Of a stretch of 64,000 nucleotides of DNA, positions 33,690 to 46,042 are shown one piece after another. The position numbers were made by a program, and so were the translations under genes. Below the pieces are notes generated by a model. The model did no database searches. It worked only from the letters and a program-made list of their open reading frames with translations, and had not been told where the DNA came from. Position 1 is the first letter of the stretch; each line of letters begins with the position of its first letter. Location: positions 2,273,096 to 2,337,095 of the forward strand of contig NC_087080.1 in the NCBI RefSeq assembly GCF_026151205.1. Direction: 5' to 3'. The stretch comes from Bolinopsis microptera. Its lineage: Eukaryota > Ctenophora > Tentaculata > Lobata > Bolinopsidae.

Positions 33690-34165
33690 ACAATTGTGAA
33701 TTGACCCCCCGACAATTGACCCCCTATGTAATTACACTGGGGTCAATTGTCGCGAAATCTAGGGTTTAGTACGACAATTGGCCCCCCGAAAATTGACCCA
33801 CCGACAATTGACCCCCTACCTATGTAATTAAACTAGGGTCAATTGTCGCGAAATCTAGGACTTAGTACGACAATTGACCCCCATGTAATTACACTGGGTC
33901 AATTGATCGGGTTAGGGTTAGGGTCAGGGTCAGAGTCAGTGGTCAGGGTTAGGCCTAGGGTTAGGGTTAGGGTTAGGGTTAGGGTTAGGGTCCTGGGTCA
34001 GGGTCAGGGTCAGGGTCAGGGTCAGGGTCAGGGTCAGGGTCAGGGTCAAGGTCAAGGTCAGGGTCCTGGATCAGGGTCAGGGTCAGGGTCAGGGTCAGGG
34101 TCAGGGTTAATTGTATTAAGTTATATTGTCGGGGGGTTAATTGTCGGGGGGTAAATTGTCGCCCA
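33690..34165. repeat. Telomere-like repeat block flanked by inverted CAATTGTCGGGGGG motifs
   Basis: The outer parts repeat GACAATTGACCCCC on the left and GGGGGTTAATTGTCGGGGGG on the right, in inverted orientation, as in a palindromic non-autonomous element. The core (about 33908-34108) holds GGGTTA repeats, including an uninterrupted run near 33956-33990, and GGGTCA variants. TTAGGG is the ancestral metazoan telomere unit. Here it is internal, mixed with variants and inside a repeat, so it is not a chromosome end in this window. Confidence 0.7.
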
Positions 34166-34540
34166 CCCGTCATTTAATGTAATTACATAATACAATATAA
34201 TACATAATACAATGTAAATGTTGCTGTTACAAAATGTATAGCTAACATAAGCGAGCGTTCATGTATGACGTCAGCAGCCGAGGGAAAAGGGTATTTGGAA
34301 ATGCTGACGGTTGCTGACAGGAGGGGGAGGTATGAGCCTTGTTAACGTCAACAAAAATACGTGAATTCAAATCAATTTTATTAGCAATAAAACGTCACTA
34401 ATTTCCTTAAAATTAGTACTCGAACTGAACTCTGGTGACCAACTGCTTAAATCAGTCACACACTAATTTTCCCTGCCTCATGCCTACTACTGGAAACTGT
34501 ATCTCCAGACAAGTGTCAGACGTTACTATGCAATGCATGC
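34166..34540. other. Spacer, no gene seen
   Basis: AT-rich with a palindromic tgcatgcatgcat patch near 34535. Nothing coding recognised. Confidence 0.3.
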
Positions 34541-34559
34541 ATGCATAGTATGCATTGGT

Positions 34560-35365
34560 TGCTCTTCAAAAAGGTTAGCAAAAAGATAAAGAGTGCGACC
34601 CTGATAAACTTTTGGGAGAGATTCATCGACGACATATTTGGAGTGTGGATGGGGACAGCGGGACAATTTACAATGTTTGTCGAATTGTTGAACAAACTGG
34701 CTAAATCAAACTGGCAGAACCATATAGAATCAAGGTTAACTTTTTAGACCTTACCTTGAGTTTGGACTCCGAAAATCAGATCTGGTACAAGCTATTTAGA
34801 AAGGAAACAGATGCTAGGAACTACTTGAGATCAGATACATATGTAGTTTCCAACCCCACCATGTGTAGAGGACCTGGGCGAACTAAAGGAGGATCTTGCC
34901 AGATGCGGACACAACAACAACGGTGACAAACTAGAAGAAATCGAGCCGAAAGCAATACAGAGGTCTATTGAGAACCCAGGAAATCCAACCAGAGACACTG
35001 AGGATAAGACACAACAGAGCCTCGTATTTTCCGTACAACACTCTTGATAACATTAGTCTTACAAAGTTGGTTAAGAACTTAATCTGGTCATTAAGCTACT
35101 AGGTTAATGTTATGTGGGGATGTACGGATAGTATTTGCCACTAGGAAACACCCTTCAATCGGTAATACACTAGAAAAGAATCGACAACCGGGACAACTGG
35201 AAACCCTTGATGTAGGACAATTACAGAGGTGTAATGGACCTAGCTGCAAAATTTGCCCCGTCCTCTTTGACAAGGACGATTGTAGGACTGAATCCCGACA
35301 GGACGGAATCACTACCACCCAAATATCACTACTGGTAGTGATTCAGTCCGGTAGTGATTCAGTCC
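34560..35365 (+). pseudogene. Penelope-like reverse transcriptase remnant
   Basis: Pieces of one protein lie in different frames. First comes FWERFIDDIFGVW with the catalytic IDD of motif C, then VNFLDLTLSLDSENQ and YKLFRKETDARNYLRSD (about 34735-34840), then MLCGDVRIVFATRKHPSIG and RCNGPSCKICPVLFD (35107-35280). The order and wording match Penelope-like elements of invertebrates, which normally end in a GIY-YIG endonuclease; that part is missing. Several stops and frame changes show it is dead. Confidence 0.7.
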
Positions 35366-35391
35366 TGAAATATACCTCAATCTCTACCAGT
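35284..35391. repeat. Left repeat cluster GGTAGTGATTCAGTCC
   Basis: Two direct copies of ggtagtgattcagtcc are preceded by an inverted partial copy (ggactgaatc...ggaatcactacc). About 55 bp (35334-35391) recur at about 36665-36720 in the same orientation. Together they look like subterminal repeats of the DNA transposon between them. Confidence 0.6.
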
Positions 35392-35616
35392 TGATCTTAG
35401 TTCACTAGTCTAATATCATGACGTGATCTGAGCCGGTGCTCTCATGGAGTGCTTGCTATGGGGCCTGTCAGACATGTGATCCACAGACTTACGTACGCAA
35501 CGAGGAGCCCTAACGAGAAATGGTTCGGATCAAGTCATCCATAATGACCTGCTATACGACAATACAGTGATGTGAACCTTCACATGCTCGGTATCTCAAT
35601 CAGCTAGCGGGAATAA

Positions 35617-35624
35617 TATATAAA
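35617..35624 (+). promoter_or_regulatory. TATA box of the FLYWCH ORF
   Basis: TATATAAA ends 31 bp upstream of the ATG at 35656. Confidence 0.5.
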
Positions 35625-35655
35625 CCCGCAACGCCTGTGTTTATCTTATACCACT

Positions 35656-36449
35656 ATGTCTTCCTCATCCATCGAGTTTATTCCTGGCAGAAAGAAATGC
35701 AGCCGCAACGTCCTCTACGATGGTCACCTCTACCACCTTAACAGAAAGAGGGAAGACAAGACCTACTGGAAGTGCAACAAGTGCAAGTCCCGCCTGATCC
35801 TTGTCCAGGACACCTTCTGTTCTGCTACCCCTCATGATCACGAATCTCAACCAGCAGAAATTGCAGCCCACCGCTCCAAGTCTAAAATGAAGACCCTCGC
35901 AGCTACTTCTGAGAACTCAACTAAGCAGATTGTTGCAGACTCTGTCGCTGGACTATCCTTCGAAGCCTCGTCCCGGCTCAACTGTGATCCCAAGTCATTG
36001 GCACGACTAGTCAGACGAGCCAGACAGGCAGCCTACCCCATCCTGTCAACCCCATCTCCTTAGAAGACCTGGTGATTCCTCCTAACTACCTGACCTCTCC
36101 CGGTGGTGACACTATGTTGCTCTGGGACTCCTCCTACGACACCAACACCAGAAGATCTATCCTCCTTGGTACTGCAATCAACATCATCTATCAGTCAGAT
36201 CACCTCGTCGTGGATGGAACCTTTAAACAGTCCTTGTGGAGACACCTGCAGAGCGAGGGACTTGCTGCTGACTACTCTATCGACAACTCTCCTATCAGAA
36301 AGTCCTTCATTCTCACCAGAAAACCCTTCAAGAGAGCAGCAAAGTGGGAGAAGTTTGACCTGGAGATGCAACGTATGGTTGATGATTATGATAACTTTGG
36401 GGATGTTACCGAGTTTCTGAAAGCTGTTGGATCTAAGATTTTGGGTTAA
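35656..36449 (+). pseudogene. FLYWCH zinc finger plus truncated MULE transposase
   Basis: The first frame (35656-36063) encodes a FLYWCH-type zinc finger: NVLYDGHLYHLNRKREDKTYW, C-x2-C, then HDH. The next frame (about 36040-36449) continues with NPISLEDLVIPPNY and SDHLVVDGTFK, the segment holding the first catalytic Asp of Mutator-like transposases in animals, then jumps to a C-terminal part (GLAADY...PIRK). The catalytic core between them is missing and the two parts are out of frame by one base, so it cannot make an active transposase. The FLYWCH part alone could still be translated. Confidence 0.7.
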
Positions 36450-36664
36450 TGCTTTAATGTTTACTTATTATTGTGTGATTTAAATTACTGTAGCAGTATA
36501 TTATCTATTATTCTTTGACCAAATTTCTGCTTAGTCAATTATCACGAAAAATCTAATAATAATTAACAAAAAATAAAATAATTAACTAATGAAATACGAA
36601 TAATTATGCCTTTATTGCAAAGTTCAGTAGGGATCACATCAAAGTGGTTAGGTTTAGATATTAG

Positions 36665-36780
36665 CGGTAGTGATTCAGTCCGGTAGTGATTCAGTCCTAA
36701 AATATACCTCAATCCCTACCAATAGTGATTGGTAGTGATTGAGTCCGTTAGGGATTCAGTCATGTAGTGATTCGGTCCGT
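36665..36780. repeat. Right repeat cluster GGTAGTGATTCAGTCC
   Basis: Four or more copies or variants of gtagtgattcagtcc. It shares about 55 bp with 35334-35391 in direct orientation and brackets the FLYWCH/MULE relic. Confidence 0.65.
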
Positions 36781-37520
36781 TCACCGACAAGGACTCAAAA
36801 GATCATGGTCAACAACATAGAACTGGTGCTAGACGGAACTCTAAAATGCAAGGACAAGCATGTTATCTACCTTATTGGTCATAATTATCACGGACATTAC
36901 TTTCACACTGAAGACCTCAGCGTGAATAATTATGTCCGTGAAAATAATGTCTGTGGTATTAAGGTCCGTGAATAATAAAGTCCGATAATTATTTCCATTA
37001 ATTTTAGTGTGCGTCCCACATAGGCGTAGATATGTCTGTAGCCGATTACTATATTAGCTAATTAGTATACTAGGACAAATATAATCACTCCTCAGTCACA
37101 TTCTAGAGTTCAGAAAAAGAGTAAAAAACTGAATATCAAAAACTGGAGTTATTTCAATTTTAAAGAAGTCATTTTGGCTAGTATCCCGAACCGAGATATT
37201 ATATGTGCAATTTTTTCCATGGAAGCCTTTTTACTTAGTATCCACTACAGGCACGTAGCCAGGATTTTTCTTTGGGGGGCCCTTGGCGAGCGGAGCGAGC
37301 CGACCCGTTCAATCCAGCTGCACAACAAAATTTGTTTTTTTCTTGATTTTTTATGTATGGCGTAAAACAGTGTAGAGAAGTGTACGATCGAAGAATATTT
37401 CCAGATTTAAACATGTAACAATTGTTGTTTAAATGCTACCTGAAGCTGTTCAAATGAAATTGAACTGGGAGAATCGAGAAGATTACAAGTCACAGCTACG
37501 TACAACAATCAGGGTCAGGA
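36781..37520. other. Spacer with a GTCCGTGAATAAT palindromic cluster and one transposon end
   Basis: At 36880-36985 ATTATCACGGACATTA and AATAATTATGTCCGTGAAAATAATG form inverted pairs, like the end of a small DNA element. At 37251-37266 GGCACGTAGCCAGG matches the termini of the MITE at 12175-12591, here without a partner. Confidence 0.4.
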
Positions 37521-37524
37521 ATGA

Positions 37525-38590
37525 AAAAGGATACGTAGATAGAGTTCCTTATAATCCCTGACTACGACATGGAGCTGAAGGCAGATCTGGGAGGGTCTGG
37601 GCACAATATTATATTGCTATTATATTATCATCTGCACACTTATACTTTAACTTAGCTTAAACTAATTACAACACTACAAATCCATTACATTTATTGAGGA
37701 TATGAGTATGACGTAGTTATGTCGATACGTTATTCAACTATTTATTTCTATTAGAATCTGTCTTCACCAAGTCTATTTAGAGACAATCAGAAATTTGAAT
37801 CATTTATCAAGACATTATACTTATACATCACAAAACCTCCGACTTGATTTACAACTTAACTTCACAAACACTTATCATATAATACAAACTTACTCTGTCG
37901 GTTATCATACTCTAATTCAAGGCAACATTAGCGTCCGTGAATTGATCTCTGCAGGAGCCCTCCCTTACTAAAACTTGTGTCTTCATCTGCCGTATTACTT
38001 AGGAATATCGCCGGTCTCAGCTTCAAACATAAAGGTATGATATTCAATAGACGCCGCTCTGCAAACGTCACCTGAAAAGGGATAAGTAGATAGAGCTCCT
38101 TATAATCCCTGACTACGACAGGGAGCTGAAGGCAGATCTGGGAGGGTCTGGGCACAATATTATACTGCTATATTATCATCTGCACACTTATTCTTAGTTT
38201 TAAACTAATTACAACACTACAAATCCATTACATTTATTGAGGATATGAGTATGACGTAGTTATGTCGATACGTTATTCAACTATTTATTTCTATTAGAAT
38301 CTGTCTTCACCAAGTCTATTTAGAGACAATCAGAAATTTGAATCATTTATCAAGACATTATACTTATACATCACAAAACCTCCGACTTGATTTACAACTT
38401 AACTTCACAAACACTTATCATATAATACAAACTTACTCTGTCGGTTATCATACTATAATTCAAGGCAACATTAGCGTCCGTGAATTGATCTCTGCAGGAG
38501 CCCTCCCTTACTAAAACTATCGCCGGTCTCAGCTTCAAACATAAAGGTACGATATTTAATAGACGCCGCTCTGCAAACGTCACCTTATCA
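37525..38590. repeat. Tandem duplication, two copies of about 550 bp
   Basis: Bases from about 37538 (GAGTTCCTTATAATCCCTGA) recur 551 bp later with small indels, up to the shared GACGCCGCTCTGCAAACGTCACC near 38050 and 38560. No gene recognised in the unit. Confidence 0.85.
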
Positions 38591-38594
38591 CCTA

Positions 38595-39907
38595 CCTGAA
38601 ACAGATTTTAAGATAAGCAACTAAATAAAGATTCGTTGAGATCCTGAGTTTCTGCCCTGACGGCTAACCAAATAAAATTTGGTCGGACAGACTCATCTCG
38701 CATATTAGGAAAAGCAGCTGAGGTTTAAGATATTTACCTTCTTTCAGATTTCTTTTTTAGACTGAACTAAACTTTAAACGATAACCTCTGAATGATCTGA
38801 ACAACTAACTTTAAGGACATCGATCCTAAGAAATGGCCGTTTTTAAAAGCTTTAAAAAATTTCAAAGGGTCTACACAATGTCAATAACGCGCGGCCGACT
38901 GGCGCTAGATATTGTAAAAGGCTTACGATTTTTTCCTTTATTCATCAGAAAGTCAATGTGGCAGACATAAAGAGCTAAAACTCTGTCAAAGCTTCTAGAT
39001 CAATCTTTCGATACTGTTTAGGAAAAGTTAGTGGATCACTGGATCCGTCCCTGAAGTGAAACAAATGTTACTATCTTGCAAATGTTAACCATTTTATTTC
39101 GATTAGAATCGAATTTAACATACTTAAACTTGATATGATGTAATAATGAGGTACGTGTAAAAATCAAGGGTATCCCTCGAGCCAGTTCAGCTTGTGTAAT
39201 ATAACAAAATAAATAGGGAAAAATAAGGGAGAGTACCTGGTGCCATGCTGTGTCAACAGAAGCGCTGAGGATAAATTCAGTGAGCATTAGTTGGAAAGGA
39301 TTGTCATCAGTTACTGTGTGAGTTAGTGTTGTGGTGGACGAAAGGATAAGCCGCTGATCAGGGATATAGGCCCCTCCTCACGAACTCTCTGCTGTGTTGG
39401 CGCAACGAGTGAGACTTTGGGGTGGTCAAAAGATGTGATGGTCCCGTCAAGTCTTGGCGAAACTTAACATAGGTCAGATAGGTAGAAAACAATGCCATTG
39501 GAAAACTCTATCCAATGCAATAGTCAGTAGTCACATTATAGTCATTTCTAGAAAAAAAATAAACCTGGTTAATGTTGTTTAATGTGAGAGAATAAGATAA
39601 AAGAGTCGACCAATTTTTGTCAGTGTAAATATTGTCAAACAGCGGGCTCCAAAATCGTCTAGGGGGAAAGAGCCCTGAATATCAGCTATCTGCCTTAGTA
39701 CCTTGGCTCTAAAGTCTAAATTATGCAGCGATGACGACATAAAAAGTCGCTGTATCGTGTGTGTATCATGGCAAATCTTGCTTTGTCAGAACTAAAAGAA
39801 GGTTTAGGAGCAAAGTAAATATCAGACTTAAGATATGAAAGCACAGAAAGACTGAGTCAAATGTACAATTGTAGCTGCTGTCAGCTATTCTGCATCAAAT
39901 AAAATAT
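38595..39907. other. Intergenic, no gene seen
   Basis: AT-rich with no recognised exon or structured repeat. Confidence 0.3.
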
Positions 39908-39910
39908 TAA

Positions 39911-40449
39911 GGGGCCATCTACTTAGGACGTCCAGCAAAAAGGGAGGGGGAGGTGGTTTTGGAATTTCGGACAAATCCGGACAGTGATAGGGAGTGGTTT
40001 CTGAAAATCCGGACGTCCGGAAATTTTGGCAGAATTAACGAAAAAGTCGCATTTATTTCAACTCTTTGACACTAATTACTCAGTAAGTTTAGATCCCTGT
40101 ATTTTGAACGAGAAGTCGTTTCCCAGAGCAGCTCATGAGAGCCGAGACACAACTCGCATATTCTGCTACTGCCTTAAAACTTATTCCATTGGATGGCTAC
40201 AGTACCTTAATGTAACTGTGCTAAACTTGTTCGACACTAAATGTATTATTGTCTATTCTAAGTGACTACACATTTTATTAACAATGAATTTGAGTTGGTT
40301 TTATTTGTACTCTTTAAAGTAGCTGGAAATCAGGACGTCCGGGGGAGGGGGTTTGAAAATTCGGACACACCCGGACAGGGGGAGGGGGTGCTCCCCGGGG
40401 GTGGTCTGAAAATCTGCAATTTTGACGGACGTCCCAAGTAGATGGCCCC
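39911..40449. mobile_element. PIF/Harbinger-type MITE
   Basis: Terminal inverted repeats GGGGCCATCTACTTAGGACG (left) and, as reverse complement of the right end, GGGGCCATCTACTTGGGACG; both continue into TCC. They are flanked by TAA on both sides (39908-39910 and 40450-40452). The TWA duplication and GGGGCC start fit PIF/Harbinger. The 539-bp element has more ggacgtcc/gacgtccgg repeats near both ends and no transposase. Confidence 0.7.
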
Positions 40450-40756
40450 TAAAGTCTAAACAAAAGTTCTCAAAACGTACACAACGAGAGAGTGTCAACC
40501 TACATGTCAATGAAACAGACTGTTTCATTGTTTGAGACAACACGTGTGTTTGCGCGCAATTCTGGAATAATCCGAGAGATGAACTGTAGCGAGTGTAACT
40601 TTAGTGTGCAGATGAGTGTGTACTTCGATGTATACTATTTCTGCACGTACAGGATCCTTTGTAAGGGGTCATTCACATATTTAGTTATCACTCGCTAAGG
40701 AAAAAGGGGTGGGGGAATAGGACATGGTTTATAATATATAATGCACGCTTAACATG

Positions 40757-41330
40757 TTACTGTTTGCTAACCAATACAGCAATACTGGGGTAGGTTCACT
40801 GATAGTGTTTCTCAGAGATATAGATGGCTGTAAATTATGCTAATAAATATATCAAAATAAATATGGTCAAATGTTAAACAATGAGATGATTTAAGAGAAG
40901 CAAATATTAGTGGACTGAAATTATAATCTGATAAAGTGCAGCTGTGAACTCAAATGTATAAAACAAACTCACAATTCGGATCGAACAGTTTAAAATGAAA
41001 CACAATAAGACAGAGTAATTGGTAAAATGTTAAACAATAAGCTTTACTTATAGTGTTTCTCAGAGATGGCTGTAAATTATGCTAATAAATGTCCACTTTT
41101 TGGACTGGAAACATGATTGTAGGGAATAAATCAATAATACTGTTTGCTAACCAATATTGGGATATGTTCACTTATAGTGTTCCTCAGAGATGGCTGTAAA
41201 TTATGCTAATAAATATCCACTATTTGGACTAGAAATAATTTAGGGAGTTAATCAATAAAATACTGTTTGCTAATCAATATTGGGGTAGGTTCGCTTATAT
41301 AAGTGTTTCTCAACAAAACACTTGTCCAAA
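40757..41330. repeat. Interspersed copies of an ACTGTTTGCTAACCAATA...GCTAATAAAT unit
   Basis: Parts of a unit of about 100 bp (actgtttgctaaccaata, gttcacttatagtgtttctc, agagatggctgtaaattatg) recur near 40757, 41040, 41139 and 41262 with variable spacing. Nothing coding. Confidence 0.6.
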
Positions 41331-41374
41331 ATACAATTAAAATTAGAGAAAATTTACACCTTGACAACATTTAA

Positions 41375-42310
41375 CAAATGTACTATTGCAAATGACAAAA
41401 GTGTAATAAGGTAACTGGTAACAAGTCTGCTGGTTATTCAAAATTTAACATTAAAATATGTCCCGGCCCTTTGAATCATCCGCCGAATGATCAACTGAAT
41501 GATTGCAACAGACAAAGAAACAAGCAAAATTTGTTAAATGGAGTGCATGATCAAAGAAGGTATATTAGCTCCCTACAAAAATCTAATCCAATGAGAAAAT
41601 AAATCTAAAGTCCAATTGCAAATGACAAAAGTGTAGTAAGGTAACTGGTAACAAGTCTGCTGGTTATTGAGAATTTAACATTAAAATATGTCCCGGCCCT
41701 TTGAATCATCCGCCGAATGATCAACCGAATGATTGCAACAGACAAAGAAACAAGCAAAATTTGTTAAATGGAGTGAATGATCAAAGAAGGTATATTAGCT
41801 CCCTACAAAAATCTAATCCAATGAGAAAATAAATCTAAAGTCCAATTGCAAATGACAAAAGTGTAGTAAGGTAACTGGTAACAAGTCTGCTGGTTATTGA
41901 GAATTTAACATTAAAATATGTCCCGGCCCTTTGAATCATCCGCCGAATGATCAACCGAATGATTGCAACAGACAAAGAAACAAGCAAAATTTGTTAAATG
42001 GAGTGCATGATCAAAGAAGGTATATTAGCTCCCTACAAAAATCTAATCCAATGAGAAAATTAATCTAAAGTCCAATTGCAAACGACAAAAGAGTAGCACT
42101 AGCAAGGTAAAGGGTAACAAGTCTGCTGGTTATTGAGAATTTAACATTAAAATATGTCCCGGCCCTTTGGAGCATCCGCCGAATGATCAACCGAATGATT
42201 GCAACAAACAAAGGAACAAGCAAAATTTCAAATTTGTTAAATGGAGTGCGTGATCAAAGAAAGTATATTAGCTCTCTACAAAAATCAAATCCAATGAGAA
42301 AATATTGTTT
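41375..42310. repeat. 230-bp satellite, about four copies
   Basis: A unit of 230 bp (marker acaagtctgctggttatt at 41421, 41651, 41881 and 42117) is repeated almost exactly; the last copy has small insertions. It contains cggccctttgaatcatccgcc. Non-coding. Confidence 0.9.
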
Positions 42311-44639
42311 TCCGATATTACAATCACAATCCACGGACATGACTAAAAATGACTGACACGTCCCGCGCGGCATCAGAAATATGGGAGGAAATCTGGCACC
42401 ACGTCCCACGATTTGTGGTGCCAGTTGTGGCCATGGATAGAGCCCTCTTTGCCGCCTCCGGCGGTCGCGCGCTACTGCAAGCGAGAGGGCTCTGGTTAGA
42501 GCAACTAAATAGGTGATTGCGTCTTCTTCACATAACAGCAAGCTCATGCTTAATTGACGATGTCTATTCATGGCAGCTCGGCGCGGCACAGTAGCGCATC
42601 TCGCCGATCTAGCCGTGAGAAGCCTCATTGAGTGCGCGGCGCGGCACAGTAACGCATCGCGCTATTGCTCTATCCAGAGCCCTTGCGCTTGCAGTAGCGC
42701 GCGCCCGCAGCGGCGCGAAAGCACATGGTTAGGTGAAATCGCGCTACAAGCTCATGCTCGCGCCCGGGCCGCGCTTATTTTTAGAGAAACAAATCAACTT
42801 CACGTGACGGTGGTGACACAATTCAGCCATGCAATCAGAAGTTAACTAAAACCTGCAAAGTTTAAGCTGCGAACTTTTATTAGGCTAAAAATAAGACTTT
42901 TTGGGATAACTCAAAATTTGACCATTGTTAATGGTCTGGCCCGGCGCGCGCTACTTCGTAGCACGTGCCATCGGGCCATTTCGAGAAGAAAGCGGCGCGC
43001 GCTACTTCGAAGAAATTTATACGAGTAACATCCGTCGACTCAAAATCTACAATGAGAAAAGACAATTTTTTTGAGAAAAGACAATTTTATTATTTATCAC
43101 CAATTCAATACATAATCAATAAATATATATCCGAATAAATTTGATTAAAAATTAAATGATACAAGTATGCTAGCAGCTAGCGCGCTTATATTTGATAAAT
43201 ATTCACGCTGTTAAAATGGGTTTTACCACACCGCCACTCACATTAGCACAGTTGGTGAACGGACCCAGGCGCTGTTAAGCTTTTATGAGCCCTGGTTGAC
43301 TGCTGAGAGTGGCGAAGGGGCTGATATTAATTTTATCTTAGTTTAACCTAGATTCCAATAAAATTTTAGTTTTGTGTTATAATTATATGATTTTTATGCG
43401 ATATTTAAGTTACAGCTGCTCGCAATACATTATTGCTTAAAAATTGTTAAATATGCTCGCTATACGCTTAATTTTAGTTACCGTATGTATATATACATAT
43501 CAGCTCATAATACCAAATAACAATTATAAATAAACTAAAAGCATTGAAGAGGTCCAAAACCAATTCAAGCATGACACAAAGTTGAATACATTTTCATCGG
43601 AAGCTGCAAGCTTATTAATAAAACAAAAGTTTTAATAAAACAAAAGTTAAATTTATTACCAATTATTCAATCAATACATATCATAAATTCTAATATTGGA
43701 AACACAATGCAAAATGGATGTCTTAAACTATAATTTCATTGTGACTAATAATCTATTGACTTTCAAAGTTGAATTTTAGTTAAGTATGAAATGCCACCAC
43801 ATCATAGTTAGGGTAAAATGTTATTTTTAAATTTTAAAATTGAGAAGATTGCTCTATGGCTTAAAATGTAAAATTCTAGCAAAAGATATCTTATTTTTAA
43901 ATAGTTGGTTACAGTTTATGACAGTACTGGCATGACTAGTTTTATTGTGGCTGGTAAAAGGACCCAGTTGCCTGTAAGGGCTTTACCGAACCCCAGGGGA
44001 CCACAATGTGATAAGATCAGGCCAGATGTTTCTATGTAGAGCAATTTATTTATTTTGGAGCTATGATTACGTGGTATAGCTGGTGGTCATGTTTAAAGGT
44101 CAGTTTATCCTTGTGTGCTAATTATCCATCCAGATGCTTAGTGATGTGGGTAAATCATGCCCTTCTACGATATATAATGTTTGACCATAAATTTGTTTTT
44201 ACCACATAAACTGTGGCACTAATGTCAATTAACAATATTTACATTCATTGATATTTAAAGCGTGTTTTTTCCCCAGCACTACTACACAACAAAAACCTGT
44301 CGGCCCACCGAGGAAACACGGTCGCAGAACAAAGAGCCCAATTGTGCTCTTCTATTCTGTGATCGTGTGTATCTACTATAAACTAGCTAAATATACTAAG
44401 AAAATTTAATGGAATCATTACAGTCGTTTGATAAGTTCACGTGTCAAAGTAATGTTCATGGTGATCATATTTTTTGATCCCCGGTGGGCAAACACTCGTC
44501 CGAAAGGTCAAGGCAAACCTGTCGATGTTTCACCATACGAAGTAAGGCGATTTGAACATATACTCAGCTTACAACTCAACCCATGGGACGAGACGTCGTG
44601 AGCCTCAAAATTCTTCAAAATATACAGCACATACCTAGT
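42311..44639. other. Intergenic region with a GC-rich island
   Basis: 42350-43020 is unusually GC-rich, with gcgcgcgctact and ggcgcggcac repeats; 42462-42512 matches 27240-27290. Sequence beyond 43020 is AT-rich. A good acceptor at 44262-44277 is followed by an open stretch ending near 44409, but nothing supports it as an exon. Confidence 0.35.
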
Positions 44640-44949
44640 TAGCAAACACTAAACACAACATACATACGATACCAAATAATGTATAATGCCATTACTAATT
44701 CGAAAGAAAATATATCTGCTATCTAATTTAAAAAATTGAAGAATAAACCTGAAGAAAGGGGAAGGAGAGGGGTTTGGGAGAGGCAGAGTAGGAAAACAAC
44801 AGGATCCTGTGCCGCAGGATTTTAAAATTTGTTGTATGATGATTCGTTTTGTTTCGTCTCTTAGATTAATATATAGGTCTGATACCCTTGTCATGGTTCT
44901 TTGCAATAACACCGTGGTTTACTCATAAGATTAAGTTTAGTTAATTAAC

Positions 44950-46042
44950 CTATTTCAATGATAATTCATTTGCATCAAAGTTGTAACTGCACCATAGTTG
45001 TCTGTCATATTTAGATTGTAGTTCTAACAAAGCTTTCTTAAGATTATTCTTGAATATACTGATAGGAGTGGAGAAGTCTATTTCACTCGTTGACTTACCA
45101 GTGAATACTGGTTGATTGGTAGATGAATAGTGAGGACGGAGTGGGTGGGATGAAGTAGTTGTCTCGTCTTGGTGACCTGTTGAATAAAGAGAACATTGAG
45201 ACTGGTGATTGGAACTTATTAATTTTAAACATTTCCAGTAAACAGTGCAACTTATTAAGATTGTGGACAGTCAGGAAGTTATACTCGTTACAGATTGGTT
45301 TACTGTGTTCTAGTTCAAAGAAATCTTTGCCTAACATCTGCTTGATAACTTTACCGGTCTTGTCCCTAGTGATAGGCCTTACTCTGGCACATGTTTTGAA
45401 CTTATTGAAGTACGCATCATTATCACCAAAGAGAATTCTTATGCATTTCTTTTGTGTTTTAAATATGGCTTCTAGTTTATTATTTGATACACCTCCCCAA
45501 ACAGATATTCCATAACATAGGTGTGATTCAAAAAGGGTGTGGTACAGGTCCTTATAGAGTGTTTTAGGTACACAGCGTCTGATTCCACATAGTCTACCAA
45601 TCTCACATTTCAATTTACGATTTAACGCTCTCAAGTGAGCATCCCAGTTCAGTTTTTGGTCAATAATGACTCCAAGAAACTTAGTTTCCTCTACCTTTTT
45701 AATTATTATATTATTCAGTGTCAGTTCTAATTCATTAGTGTTTGAATCTGGTTCATTTCTACAGTTCGGCTTAAAGTGGATATAACAACATTTCTTTGTG
45801 TTGATATGCAGCAAGTTACTCTTCATATATTGATGAACAAGTTTAAGAATTTTGTTAGCTTTGCAGTAAAGTGTTTTTATACATTTATCTACAACAAATA
45901 TGTTGGTGTCATCGGCAAAAAGTATAAACTTACCTAGGTCTGATACTCTATATATTTCATTGATGTAGATAATGAAAAGCAAGGGACCTAATACTGACCC
46001 CTGAGGCACACCAAATATTACAGACAGTTTTTCGGATTCTTC
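44950..46042 (-). pseudogene. ORF2, C-terminal part of the reverse transcriptase
   Basis: Starts inside the reverse transcriptase with SVIFGVPQGSVLGPLLF (motif B) and FADDTNIFV (motif C), followed by the usual C-terminal region. A one-base frame change near 45100 moves the end into another frame (TNQPVFTGKSTSEIDF...) that stops at 44950-44952. The N-terminal palm with motif A is missing: the endonuclease part ends at 46018 and this part begins about there, so roughly 200 residues were deleted. Confidence 0.8.

Noticed and set aside
33956-34108. A true telomere
   Set aside because: Short, variant-rich and followed by ordinary sequence on both sides.
41375-42310. CRISPR-like array
   Set aside because: Units are 230 bp and continuous with no short repeat/spacer structure; the DNA is from an animal.
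44278-44409. Possible terminal exon after a good acceptor
   Set aside because: Open reading is short, has no domain and no upstream exon to join.
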